From: DATFPQ01 sp035264765
GTDB taxonomy: Bacteria > Actinomycetota > Actinomycetes > Actinomycetales > Angustibacteraceae
Assembly: GCA_035264765.1 (NCBI GenBank)
Contig: DATFPQ010000126.1
Coordinates: forward strand, 1-13,488
Length of the DNA: 13,488 bases
Direction of reading: 5' to 3'
The position numbers and the translations under genes are program-made. How positions within the stretch are numbered: position 1 is the stretch's first letter; every line of letters begins with the position of its first letter. This document shows, piece after piece, positions 1-8,386 of the stretch. Below the pieces are notes generated by a model that did no database searches, was not told the DNA's origin, and worked only from the letters and a program-made list of their open reading frames with translations.

Positions 1-1
1 G

Positions 2-1315
2 GCGGTGTCCGACTGGTCCGACGCCGGCGGGTACGAGGGCGAGACCCTCTGGGACGTCTGCACGGTCGCCGCCCTCGGCGTCCCGTTCGAGCGAGCCCAG
101 TGGCGCGAGGTCACGACGCTCAGCGGCGGTGAGCAGAAGCGACTGGTCCTGGAGGCGCTGCTGCGCGGCCCGGACGAGGTGCTGCTGCTGGACGAGCCGG
201 ACAACTACCTGGACGTGCCCGGCAAGCGCTGGCTGGAGGAGCGCCTGCGGGAGACCCCGAAGACGGTGCTGCTGGTCAGCCACGACCGCGAGCTGCTGGA
301 CCGCGCCGCGACCCGGATCGCCACGCTCGAGCCGGGTGCGGCGGGCAGCTCGCTATGGGTGCACACGGGGAGCTTCTCGACCTACCACGAGGCGCGCCGC
401 GAGCGGATGGCCCGGCTCGAGGAGCTGCGCCGCCGCTGGGACGAGGAGCACGCCAAGCTCAAGCAGCTGGTGCAGTACTACAAGACCAAGGCCGCGTACA
501 ACAGCGACATGTCCAGCCAGTACCACGCGGCCGAGAAGCGGCTGCAGCGCTTCGTGGACGCCGGGCCGCCGGAGGCGCTGCCGCAGCAGCAGAACGTCCG
601 GATGCGGCTGAAGGGCGGCCGCACCGGCAAACGTGCCGTGGTCTGCGAGCAGCTGGAGCTCACCGGGCTGATGAAGCCGTTCGACCTCGAGGTCTGGTAC
701 GGCGAGCGCGTGGCGGTGCTCGGTTCCAACGGCTCGGGCAAGTCGCACCTGCTCCGGCTGCTGGCGGCCGGCGGCTCGGACCCGGACGCCGAGCACCGGC
801 CGGTGGGGGACGTCGCCATTCAGCCCGTCGCCCACACCGGATCGGCGCGGCTCGGGGCGCGGGTGCGTCCGGGGTGGTTCGCGCAGACCCATGACCACCC
901 GGCGCTGCTGGGTCGGACGCTGCTGGAGATCCTGCATCGAGGCGACGAGCACCGGGACGGGCTGCCGCGCGACCAGGCCGCGCGCGCCCTGGACCGCTAC
1001 GAGCTCGCCCGGGCCGGGGAGCAGGTCTTCGAGTCGCTGTCCGGTGGTCAGCAGGCGCGGTTCCAGATCCTGCTGCTCGAGCTCAGCGGCGCGACGCTGC
1101 TGCTGCTCGACGAGCCGACCGACAACCTCGACCTGCACTCGGCGGAGGCGCTGGAGGACGGCCTCGACGCGTTCTCCGGCACGGTGCTCGCGGTGACCCA
1201 CGACCGGTGGTTCGCGCGAGGTTTCGACCGCTTCCTCGTCCTGGGCGCGGACGGTCGGGTCGTCGAGACGCCGGAGCCGGTGTGGGAGGAGGCCCGGGTG
1301 GCGCGGGCGCGGTGA
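2..1315 (+). CDS. ABC-F family ATP-binding protein, 5' end cut off by the window edge
   Basis: This is the C-terminal part of a soluble twin-ATPase of the ABC-F family. Members lack membrane segments and mostly act on the ribosome, in translation control or antibiotic protection. Counting from the GTG at 5, the visible 436 residues begin after the first Walker A motif. They show signature LSGGEQ (39-44), Walker B LLLDEP (60-65) and switch VSHD (91-94). A charged helical linker (about 125-200) follows, then Walker A GSNGSGKS (240-247), signature LSGGQQ (345-350), LLLDEP (366-371) and VTHD (397-400). ABC-F proteins usually run about 530-600 residues, so roughly 100 are missing. The reading frame is open to the window edge and the GTG at 5 is probably internal. 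The D-loop regions read DEPDNYLD and DEPTDNLD rather than the usual DEPTNHLD. The ABC-F call is strong. Subfamily and substrate cannot be decided; resistance is possible but unproven. Confidence 0.9.
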   Translation, partial: AVSDWSDAGGYEGETLWDVCTVAALGVPFERAQWREVTTLSGGEQKRLVLEALLRGPDEVLLLDEPDNYLDVPGKRWLEERLRETPKTVLLVSHDRELLDRAATRIATLEPGAAGSSLWVHTGSFSTYHEARRERMARLEELRRRWDEEHAKLKQLVQYYKTKAAYNSDMSSQYHAAEKRLQRFVDAGPPEALPQQQNVRMRLKGGRTGKRAVVCEQLELTGLMKPFDLEVWYGERVAVLGSNGSGKSHLLRLLAAGGSDPDAEHRPVGDVAIQPVAHTGSARLGARVRPGWFAQTHDHPALLGRTLLEILHRGDEHRDGLPRDQAARALDRYELARAGEQVFESLSGGQQARFQILLLELSGATLLLLDEPTDNLDLHSAEALEDGLDAFSGTVLAVTHDRWFARGFDRFLVLGADGRVVETPEPVWEEARVARAR

Positions 1316-1351
1316 CCCCGCGCCGCCCGCTCGTCCGACTGCGCCGTCTCG
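1316..1351. other. Short convergent gap between the ABC-F and DUF1348 genes
   Basis: These 36 bp separate two stop codons facing each other. I see no convincing hairpin, T-run or other signal in them, so transcription from the two sides may run through into the opposite gene. Confidence 0.5.
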
Positions 1352-1804
1352 CTACTGCAGTGGCAGCTCGGTGCGGTCGCCCTCCGGGCGGGGCCCGCGG
1401 ATCCGGCGCTCGTGCTCCTCGATCGGCACGTCGTTGATGCTCGCCTCCCGGCGGCGCATCAAGCCGTCGGGGGCGAACTCCCACTGTTCGTTGCCGTAGG
1501 ACCTCCACCAGCGGCCGTCGTTGTCGTGCCACTCGTACTGGAACCGGACGGCGATGTGGTCGTCGGTGAACGCCCACAGCTGCTTGCGCAGCGCGTAGTC
1601 CAGCTCTGTCTGCCACTTGCGGGTCAGGAACTCGACGACCTCAGTGCGCCCGACCAGAAACTCGCTGCGGTTCCGCCAGACGGTGTCCTCGGTATAGGCC
1701 ATGGCCACCCGCTGCGGGTCGCGTGTGTTCCAGGCGTCCTCTGCCGCCTGGACCTTCCGCTCCGCGGAGGCGCGGTCGAACGGCGGCAGCGGGGGACGGG
1801 ACAC
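1352..1804 (-). CDS. DUF1348 / NTF2-like (SnoaL-like) small protein
   Basis: This is a 150-residue cytosolic protein of the DUF1348 branch of the NTF2-like fold, a cone-shaped alpha+beta barrel used by many small enzymes and binding proteins. Its biochemical role is not established. Family hallmarks are an N-terminal helix with AEDAWNTRDP (21-30), AYTEDTVWRNRSEFL (36-50), FLTRKWQTELDY (59-70), the tryptophan-rich HDNDGRWWRSYGNEQWEF (93-110) and a C-terminal MRRREASINDVPI (116-128). I chose the GTG at 1804 because GGAGGT lies just upstream (plus-strand ACCTCC at 1808-1813) and the protein then begins SRPPLPPF, as its relatives do. The longer frame running back over rplM has no support. The gene converges on the ABC-F gene (36 bp between stops) and diverges from rplM. 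The family assignment is solid; a function would be a guess. Confidence 0.87.
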   Translation of the reverse strand: MSRPPLPPFDRASAERKVQAAEDAWNTRDPQRVAMAYTEDTVWRNRSEFLVGRTEVVEFLTRKWQTELDYALRKQLWAFTDDHIAVRFQYEWHDNDGRWWRSYGNEQWEFAPDGLMRRREASINDVPIEEHERRIRGPRPEGDRTELPLQ

Positions 1805-1842
1805 GGCACCTCCAGGCGCACAGTCGAGCGCACGGCTGCCGC

Positions 1843-1848
1843 AGGCTA
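1843..1848 (-). promoter_or_regulatory. Candidate -10 box for the DUF1348 gene
   Basis: Read on the minus strand this is TAGCCT, which fits the actinobacterial TAnnnT -10 pattern. A start of transcription about 7 bases downstream would leave a leader of roughly 30 bases containing the GGAGGT ribosome binding site. No good -35 hexamer stands 16-19 bases upstream, so the call is weak. Confidence 0.3.
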
Positions 1849-1898
1849 GCAGCGGGACCGGTGGGGTTGGAGCGCGAAGGCACGCTCGCGGAGGCGTT

Positions 1899-1928
1899 TT
1901 GACCCCTGCCGACCGCGGCAGGTAACCT
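1899..1928 (+). promoter_or_regulatory. Promoter of the rplM-rpsI operon
   Basis: TTGACC at 1899-1904 (within TTTTGACC) and TAACCT at 1923-1928 (within GGTAACCT) are 18 bases apart, a good match to the housekeeping sigma consensus of actinobacteria. This is the strongest promoter-like pair I can see in the window, and it sits where rplM operons normally have their promoter. Transcription would begin near 1935, giving a leader of about 115 bases before the rplM start. Confidence 0.75.
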
Positions 1929-1933
1929 GGGGA

Positions 1934-2026
1934 GTCGTCGTGCGCACGTGCCAGCGGTTCGAGTCGCTGGTGGCCGGGCACGAGCTCCACCGACAGACCA
2001 GCGGGTGCCGAGGCGCGCCCGACGAC
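1934..2026 (+). promoter_or_regulatory. Foldable rplM leader RNA, possible ribosomal protein autoregulatory element
   Basis: The transcribed leader can close on itself. Bases 1934-1940 (GTCGTCG) pair with 2020-2026 (CGACGAC), and after one mismatch 1942-1945 pairs with 2015-2018. Inside lies a perfect 6-bp hairpin (CCAGCG 1951-1956 with CGCTGG 1965-1970, 8-base loop) whose outer CGTG (1947-1950) can also pair with CACG (1979-1982). A weaker hairpin joins 1988-1991 to 2004-2007. Together these resemble a three-way junction. Ribosomal operons are often controlled by binding of one of their own products to such leaders. Chance pairing is common at this GC content, so function is an inference. 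Confidence 0.35.
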
Positions 2027-2051
2027 CCGTGACGAAACGAAGGCTACGACC

Positions 2052-2495
2052 GTGCGTACGTACACCCCGAAGCCCGGCGATGTCGACCGCCAGTGGCACG
2101 TCATCGACGCCACCGACGTGGTGCTGGGCCGGCTGGCCAGCCAGGTCGCCGTCCTCCTGCGGGGCAAGCACAAGCCGACCTTCGCCCCGCACGTGGACAC
2201 CGGCGACTTCGTCGTCATCGTCAACGCTGAGAAGGTCGCCCTGACCGGCTCCAAGGCCGAGCAGAAGAAGGCGTACCGCCACTCCGGCTACCCCGGTGGC
2301 CTGCGGTCGCGGACGTACACGGAGCTGCTCGAGCGCTTCCCGGCCAAGGCCGTCGAGAAGGCCGTCAAGGGCATGCTGCCGAAGAACTCGCTGGCTGCTC
2401 AGCAGCTCAGCAAGCTGAAGGTCTACGCCGGCCCGGAGCACCCGCACCAGGCCCAGCGGCCGCAGCCGTTCCAGATCACCCAGGTCGCGCAGTAA
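2052..2495 (+). CDS. rplM: Large ribosomal subunit protein L13 (uL13)
   Basis: A 147-residue protein of normal length for bacterial L13, an early assembly protein of the 50S subunit that binds 23S rRNA. Recognisable family segments are WHVIDATDVVLGRLASQVA (about 15-33), RGKHKPTFAPHVDTGDFVVIVNA (about 37-59), KKAYRHSGYPGG (about 72-83) and KAVKGMLPKN (about 103-112), followed by the usual LKVYAGPEHPH region. The start is the GTG at 2052. A modest GAAGG at 2039-2043 serves as ribosome binding site, and the N-terminus MRTYTPKPGDVDRQW matches actinobacterial relatives. It is the first gene of the rplM-rpsI operon, with 42 bp before rpsI, behind a strong promoter and a structured leader. Nothing in the coding sequence looks odd. 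Confidence 0.98.
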   Translation: MRTYTPKPGDVDRQWHVIDATDVVLGRLASQVAVLLRGKHKPTFAPHVDTGDFVVIVNAEKVALTGSKAEQKKAYRHSGYPGGLRSRTYTELLERFPAKAVEKAVKGMLPKNSLAAQQLSKLKVYAGPEHPHQAQRPQPFQITQVAQ

Positions 2496-2537
2496 GCCAC
2501 GGCCGACACCCCGCCGAGAACCACCCCGAGGAGAACC

Positions 2538-3026
2538 GTGGCTGAGTCCACCACCGAGGTCGAGCTCGACGCCGACGAGGCGCCGAGCAGCTACACCACC
2601 GAGTCGAGCGACGCGCCCGTCCGTCGCGTGAGCGTCACCGCCCCCGGCGCGGCCACCGGCCGTCGCAAGGAGGCCGTGGCCCGGGTGCGAATCGTGCCCG
2701 GCACCGGTCGCTGGGTCATCAACGGCCGCGACCTGGAGAGCTACTTCCCGAACAAGGTCCACCAGCAGATCGTCAGCGAGCCGTTCAAGGTGCTCGAGCT
2801 CGACGGCTCGTACGACGTGCTCGCCCGCGTGCACGGTGGCGGCCCCTCCGGCCAGGCCGGCGCGATGCGCCTCGGCGTGGCCCGCGCCCTGAACGGCGTG
2901 GACGAGGAGGCCAACCGGCCCACCCTGAAGAAGGCTGGCTTCCTCACCCGCGACCCGCGCGCCACCGAGCGCAAGAAGGCCGGTCTGAAGAAGGCCCGCA
3001 AGGCTCCGCAGTACAGCAAGCGCTGA
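2538..3026 (+). CDS. rpsI: Small ribosomal subunit protein S9 (uS9)
   Basis: A 162-residue S9, a 30S head protein whose C-terminal tail reaches the P-site tRNA. The core starts near residue 41 with GRRKEAVARVRI and continues through NGRDLESYFPN (about 62-72), HGGGPSGQAGAMRLGVARAL (99-118) and the basic end KKARKAPQYSKR, which finishes in the conserved lysine-arginine pair. About 38 extra residues at the N-terminus are acidic and serine/threonine-rich (ESTTEVELDADEAPSSYTTE). This type of extension is common in actinobacterial S9 and probably unstructured. The GTG start at 2538 is set by GAGGAGA at 2528-2534. The gene is second in the operon and is followed by a strong hairpin at 3042-3079. Confidence 0.98.
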   Translation: MAESTTEVELDADEAPSSYTTESSDAPVRRVSVTAPGAATGRRKEAVARVRIVPGTGRWVINGRDLESYFPNKVHQQIVSEPFKVLELDGSYDVLARVHGGGPSGQAGAMRLGVARALNGVDEEANRPTLKKAGFLTRDPRATERKKAGLKKARKAPQYSKR

Positions 3027-3041
3027 CCCAGCGCGCCGGTA

Positions 3042-3079
3042 CGACGGCCCCGGGGGAGTACGGTTCCCCGGGGTCGTCG
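3042..3079 (+). terminator. Strong GC hairpin after rpsI, probable operon terminator
   Basis: A 16-bp stem pairs 3042-3057 with 3064-3079, with only two G-U pairs and a 6-base loop at 3058-3063. It begins 15 bases after the rpsI stop. There is no T-run, as is usual for actinobacterial hairpin terminators. It separates the ribosomal operon from glmM, but about 50 bases remain before glmM and some read-through is possible. Confidence 0.7.
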
Positions 3080-3130
3080 GCGTGTCCGGGTACGACCCCG
3101 CGCCCACCTCGGCCCGAGAAGAGGAGAACC

Positions 3131-4477
3131 GTGGCTCGACTGTTCGGTACCGACGGCGTTCGCGGGGTCGCCAACCGCGACGTCACGGCCGAGCTGGCGC
3201 TGGACCTCTCCGTGGCCGCGGCGCACGTGCTCGCGGACACCGGAGCCTTCGCCGGCCACCGCCCGCTGGCCGTCGTCGGCCGCGACCCCAGGGCGTCCGG
3301 TGAGTTCCTGACCGCCGCGGTCGTCGCCGGCCTGGCCAGCGCCGGGGTCGATGTCCTCGACGTCGGAGTGCTCCCGACCCCGGGCGTGGCCTTTTTGACC
3401 GCCGCCCGCGGGGCCGACCTCGGCGTCATGCTCTCCGCCTCGCACAACGCCATGCCGGACAACGGCATCAAGTTCTTCGCGCGCGGCGGCCACAAGCTGG
3501 ACGACGCCATCGAGGACGCCATCGAGCGGCGGATCGGTGAGGCGTGGCAGCGGCCGACCGGCGCCGACGTCGGCCGCGTCCGGCGCGACACCCCGGCGGT
3601 CGACGACTACGTGGCGCACCTGCTCGCCGCGTTGCCGCACCGGCTGGACGGTCTACGTCTTGTCATCGACTGCGCGCACGGTGCCGCCAGCGAGGTGTAC
3701 CCGCAGGTGCTGCGGGAGGCCGGGGCCCAGATTGAGGTCATCGGCGCCGAGCCGGACGGCCTCAACATCAACGACGGGTACGGGTCGACGCACCTGGAGC
3801 GGCTGCAGGAGGCCGTGGTGGCTGCCGGGGCCGATGCTGGGCTCGCGGTCGACGGGGACGCCGACCGGTGCCTGGCCGTGGACGCCTCCGGCGCGGTCGT
3901 GGACGGCGACCAGATCATGGCCGTGCTGGCGCTCAGCCTGCGCGAGCGGGGCGAGCTGGCCCGCGACACGCTCGTCGCCACCGTGATGAGCAACCTCGGG
4001 CTGCTGCTGGCGATGAAGCGCGAGGGCGTCCAGGTGGAGCAGACGCCGGTCGGCGACCGCTACGTGCTGGAGCGGATGCGGGAGGGCGGCTTCACGCTCG
4101 GGGGCGAGCAGTCCGGCCATGTGATCGTCAGCGCGCACGGGTCCACCGGCGACGGTGTGCTGACCGGGCTGCTGCTGGCCTCGCGGATGGCCCAGACCGG
4201 CCGCCCGCTCGCCGACCTGGCCGCCATCATGGAGCGCCTGCCGCAGGTCATGGTGAACGTGCGGGACGTCGACAAGGCGCGCGCCAGTCACGACGAGCGG
4301 GTGCTCGCGGCGGTGCAGCAGGTCGAGGTCGAGCTCGCCGGAACGGGTCGCGTGCTGCTGCGGCCGTCCGGCACCGAGCCACTCGTCCGGGTGATGGTGG
4401 AGGCGGAGGCTGCTGACCAGGCCCAGGCGCTCGCCGACCGGTTGGCCGGCGTCGTGCGCGAGCGGCTCGCACTGTAG
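3131..4477 (+). CDS. glmM: Phosphoglucosamine mutase
   Basis: This 448-residue enzyme interconverts glucosamine-6-phosphate and glucosamine-1-phosphate, the second step towards UDP-GlcNAc and peptidoglycan. It belongs to the alpha-D-phosphohexomutase family and shows all four active-site loops: the phosphoserine loop SASHNAMPDNG (102-112, catalytic Ser104), the magnesium loop DGDADR (241-246), the sugar loop GGEQSGH (324-330) and the phosphate loop RPSGTEPLVR (411-420). The N-terminus MARLFGTDGVRG is the family signature, and length is normal. The GTG start at 3131 has GAGGAGA at 3121-3127. A hairpin lies between it and rpsI; I see no clear private promoter. The TAG stop sits in the first unit of a three-unit 17-bp tandem repeat that reaches into the convergent DUF389 gene. 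Confidence 0.98.
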   Translation: MARLFGTDGVRGVANRDVTAELALDLSVAAAHVLADTGAFAGHRPLAVVGRDPRASGEFLTAAVVAGLASAGVDVLDVGVLPTPGVAFLTAARGADLGVMLSASHNAMPDNGIKFFARGGHKLDDAIEDAIERRIGEAWQRPTGADVGRVRRDTPAVDDYVAHLLAALPHRLDGLRLVIDCAHGAASEVYPQVLREAGAQIEVIGAEPDGLNINDGYGSTHLERLQEAVVAAGADAGLAVDGDADRCLAVDASGAVVDGDQIMAVLALSLRERGELARDTLVATVMSNLGLLLAMKREGVQVEQTPVGDRYVLERMREGGFTLGGEQSGHVIVSAHGSTGDGVLTGLLLASRMAQTGRPLADLAAIMERLPQVMVNVRDVDKARASHDERVLAAVQQVEVELAGTGRVLLRPSGTEPLVRVMVEAEAADQAQALADRLAGVVRERLAL

Positions 4478-4524
4478 CGAGCGCCTGTCTGTAGCCAGCG
4501 CAGGGCCGTAGCTAGCGCAGCGCG
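4474..4524. repeat. 17-bp tandem repeat, three units, spanning two convergent stop codons
   Basis: GTAGCGAGCGC (4474-4484), GTAGCCAGCGC (4491-4501) and GTAGCTAGCGC (4508-4518) recur at exactly 17-base steps and differ at one base of 11. The rest of each unit is less conserved. The glmM TAG lies in unit 1 and the DUF389 stop (CTA on the plus strand, 4512-4514) in unit 3. The pattern looks like local tandem duplication starting at the end of glmM. Confidence 0.75.
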
Positions 4525-5468
4525 GGTGCGCGCCGCTGCGAGCCCCGGCGTCCGACGTGGTGCCACACCGCCCGCTGCACGACGAGGGTCACGACTCCGG
4601 CGAGCAGCATGCCGCTCAGGTTCACCACCAGCTGCAGAGCTGCGCCGCCCATCTCGGAGGGGACCCACAGGGCCAGCGCCAGCGCGAGGTTGCCCGCGGC
4701 GGGCACCGTGGTGACCGAGATGAAGACGCCGACCAGGGCGTTGGAGCGGCCCGCGGTCAGCGAGAGCGTTCCCGCCGTGCCGGCCAGCAGGGCCACCACG
4801 AAGGACCACCGGTCCGGCTTCCAGATGAACCCGGTGAGCGGCCGCTGGGCGGTGAGTGAGCCGGGGTCGATCCAGCCCGCGGCCCGCGCGGCGAGGGCGA
4901 AGAGGGCGGTGATCGCGATGGCGAGGGCGAAGCCGAGCACGAGCAGCCGCAGGCCGCCGGCCACCAGCCGCCACTCGCGCAGGGCCAGGCCGGTCGCCAC
5001 GGCGGCCACCGCGCCGAACTCGGGGCCGACCACCATCGCGCCCACCACCAGCACCGAGGAGTCCAGCACCACCGCGATGCCGGCGATCATCGTGGCCAGG
5101 GTGAGGAAGGCGTAGAAGGACCAGGACGGCCGCGCGTCGGCCCAGGCCTGGTCGGTCACGACCTCCCACACCACGGCGTCGTCCGGGCTGCCCGGGGCCG
5201 CCCGCTCCGCAGCACGCGCCCGCGCGGACGGAGCGGCCACGACCTCCTCGATGGCCACCGAGCCCTCGTCGTCCAGGCCCAGCTGCCGCAGCGTGGCCAG
5301 GACGTCGGACGCACCCTCCCGCGCGACGTCGCAGAGCACCGCGTCGCCCTCCGGGTCGCGCCCGGCCCCGGGAAGCACCACCACCCCGGTCACGCGGTCG
5401 TCCGCGACCAGGAAGTCGACGACCGGGACCGAACAGGAGCGCGGGACGACGAGACGCAGGTGCAGCAC
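4512..5468 (-). CDS. DUF389 family integral membrane protein
   Basis: A 318-residue membrane protein of the DUF389 family, whose function is unknown. Residues 1-80 form a soluble alpha/beta domain and residues 81-115 a charged alanine-rich linker. About six hydrophobic segments follow (roughly 117-135, 137-160, 168-195, 222-240, 244-268, 275-300). Family marks are SSVLVVGAMVVGPEFGAV (137-154) and VTTVPAAGNLALALA (252-266). The C-terminal end is basic (HHVGRRGSQRRAPALR), suggesting a cytoplasmic tail. The GTG start at 5468 is supported by GGAGGA (plus-strand TCCTCC, 5476-5481) seven bases upstream. The gene begins 17 bases after the coaA stop in the same direction, so the two are probably co-transcribed. 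It converges on glmM with 34 bp between the stops. A link to coenzyme A metabolism is only suggested by position. Confidence 0.88.
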   Translation of the reverse strand: MLHLRLVVPRSCSVPVVDFLVADDRVTGVVVLPGAGRDPEGDAVLCDVAREGASDVLATLRQLGLDDEGSVAIEEVVAAPSARARAAERAAPGSPDDAVVWEVVTDQAWADARPSWSFYAFLTLATMIAGIAVVLDSSVLVVGAMVVGPEFGAVAAVATGLALREWRLVAGGLRLLVLGFALAIAITALFALAARAAGWIDPGSLTAQRPLTGFIWKPDRWSFVVALLAGTAGTLSLTAGRSNALVGVFISVTTVPAAGNLALALALWVPSEMGGAALQLVVNLSGMLLAGVVTLVVQRAVWHHVGRRGSQRRAPALR

Positions 5469-5485
5469 GGTCCCATCCTCCCCGG

Positions 5486-6442
5486 TCAGGGCTTGCGCAG
5501 CCGGATCCTGCGGACGGCGTGGTCCGGTCCCTTGGTCAGCACGAGCGTGGCGCGGCCCCGGGTAGGCAGGACGTTCTCCATCAGGTTGACCTCGTTGATC
5601 TCCCGCCAGATCCGCTCGGCCGTCGCGACTGCCTGCTCGTCACTCAGCGAGGCGAACCGGTGGAAGTACGAGGAGGGGTCGGCGAAGGCGGTGCGCCGCA
5701 GCCGGAGGAACCGCTCGACGTACCAGCGACGCACGTCCTCCACCTTGGCGTCCACGTACACCGAGAAGTCGAAGAAGTCGCTGACCGCCAACCCGGACCG
5801 GGCCTGGCCGTCGAACCGCGGCGGCTGAAGCACGTTGAGGCCCTCCACAACCAGGACGTCCGGCTGGCGGACGACGACGTGCTCCCCGGGGACGATGTCG
5901 TAGGTGAGGTGCGAGTACACCGGCGCCAGGACCTCCTCCCGACCCGCCTTGACCGCGGCCATGAACCGCAGCAGCGCGCGCCGGTCGTAGGACTCCGGAA
6001 AGCCCTTCCGGTGCAGCAGCCCACGGCGCTCGAGCTCGGCGTTAGGCAGCAGGAACCCGTCCGTGGTGACCAGCTCGACATGCGGGGTGTCCGGCCAGCT
6101 GGAGAGCAGCTGACGCAACAGCCGGGCCGTCGTCGACTTGCCGACCGCCACCGACCCGGCGATCCCGATCACGAAGGGCACCCGCTCGTGCCGCTCGCCG
6201 AGGAACTGGCCGGCGACGGCGTGCAGCGTCCCGGCCGCGTGCACGTACAGGTTCAGCAGGCGCGACAGCGGCAGGTACACCTCCTCGACCTCGCGCAGGT
6301 CGACGCGGTCGCCCAGGCCCTCGAGCCGCGCCACGTCGTCCGCACTCAGCGTCAGCGGTGTCTGGGCGCGCAGCGCCGCCCACGTCGCCCGGTCGAGCTC
6401 GACGTACGGGGAGGGCAGGCTCGCGCCGTTGCCATTGGGCAC
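5486..6442 (-). CDS. coaA: Pantothenate kinase type I
   Basis: This 318-residue enzyme phosphorylates pantothenate with ATP, the first step of coenzyme A synthesis. It is the prokaryotic type I (P-loop) kinase: SPYVELDR near the N-terminus, EVYLPLSRLLNLYV (about 47-60), the Walker A loop GIAGSVAVGKST (about 91-102), TTDGFLLPN (about 127-135), GFPESYDRRALLRF, the VVEGLNVLQ strand and the C-terminal WREINEVNLMENVLPTRGRA. Length is normal (E. coli about 316). I chose the GTG at 6442 because the protein then starts eight to ten residues before SPYVELDR, as in relatives. An ATG at 6469 would overlap the glmS start codon and add nine residues. A TAACCT box eight bases before the GTG suggests a leaderless message. 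The ORF continuing upstream over glmS is an artefact. Confidence 0.96.
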   Translation of the reverse strand: MPNGNGASLPSPYVELDRATWAALRAQTPLTLSADDVARLEGLGDRVDLREVEEVYLPLSRLLNLYVHAAGTLHAVAGQFLGERHERVPFVIGIAGSVAVGKSTTARLLRQLLSSWPDTPHVELVTTDGFLLPNAELERRGLLHRKGFPESYDRRALLRFMAAVKAGREEVLAPVYSHLTYDIVPGEHVVVRQPDVLVVEGLNVLQPPRFDGQARSGLAVSDFFDFSVYVDAKVEDVRRWYVERFLRLRRTAFADPSSYFHRFASLSDEQAVATAERIWREINEVNLMENVLPTRGRATLVLTKGPDHAVRRIRLRKP

Positions 6443-6450
6443 GACGGTGA

Positions 6451-6460
6451 AGGTTACCCT
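6451..6460. promoter_or_regulatory. Overlapping divergent -10 boxes between coaA and glmS
   Basis: AGGTTACCCT holds a plus-strand TACCCT (6455-6460) and a minus-strand TAACCT (6456-6451), sharing two base pairs. Each fits the TAnnnT pattern. The plus box ends 7 bases before the glmS ATG and the minus box ends 8 bases before the coaA GTG, which is where a -10 sits for a leaderless mRNA. Neither start has a well-placed Shine-Dalgarno sequence. The minus strand reads GGTAACCT, the same octamer as the rplM promoter. Neither side has a convincing -35. Confidence 0.5.
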
Positions 6461-6467
6461 TGCGACC

Positions 6468-8312
<1,845 letters not shown>

Positions 8313-8324
<12 letters not shown>

Positions 8325-8364
8325 GCGCGGTTGAGCAGGCACGGTCGAGTAGCGCGGATGGAGC
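8313..8364 (+). repeat. 14-bp tandem repeat at the glmS stop codon
   Basis: ACGGTCGAGTAGGC (8313-8326), GCGGTTGAGCAGGC (8327-8340), ACGGTCGAGTAGC (8341-8353, one base shorter) and a partial GCGGATGGAGC (8354-8364) follow head to tail. Unit 1 contains the last glmS codons and its TAG, and unit 3 repeats them. This fills most of the 62-bp gap before acpS. It resembles recent slippage duplication of the gene end. Confidence 0.75.
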
Positions 8365-8386
8365 GACTCCGAGCAGCGGGCGCGGC

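Noticed and set aside
1641..3107. A 488-codon minus-strand frame across rplM and rpsI
   Set aside because: It is the shadow of two certain ribosomal protein genes and has no motif of its own.
6138..6467. N-terminal extension of the glmS frame by 110 codons
   Set aside because: It runs antisense to coaA and would bury the catalytic N-terminal cysteine that must follow the initiating methionine.
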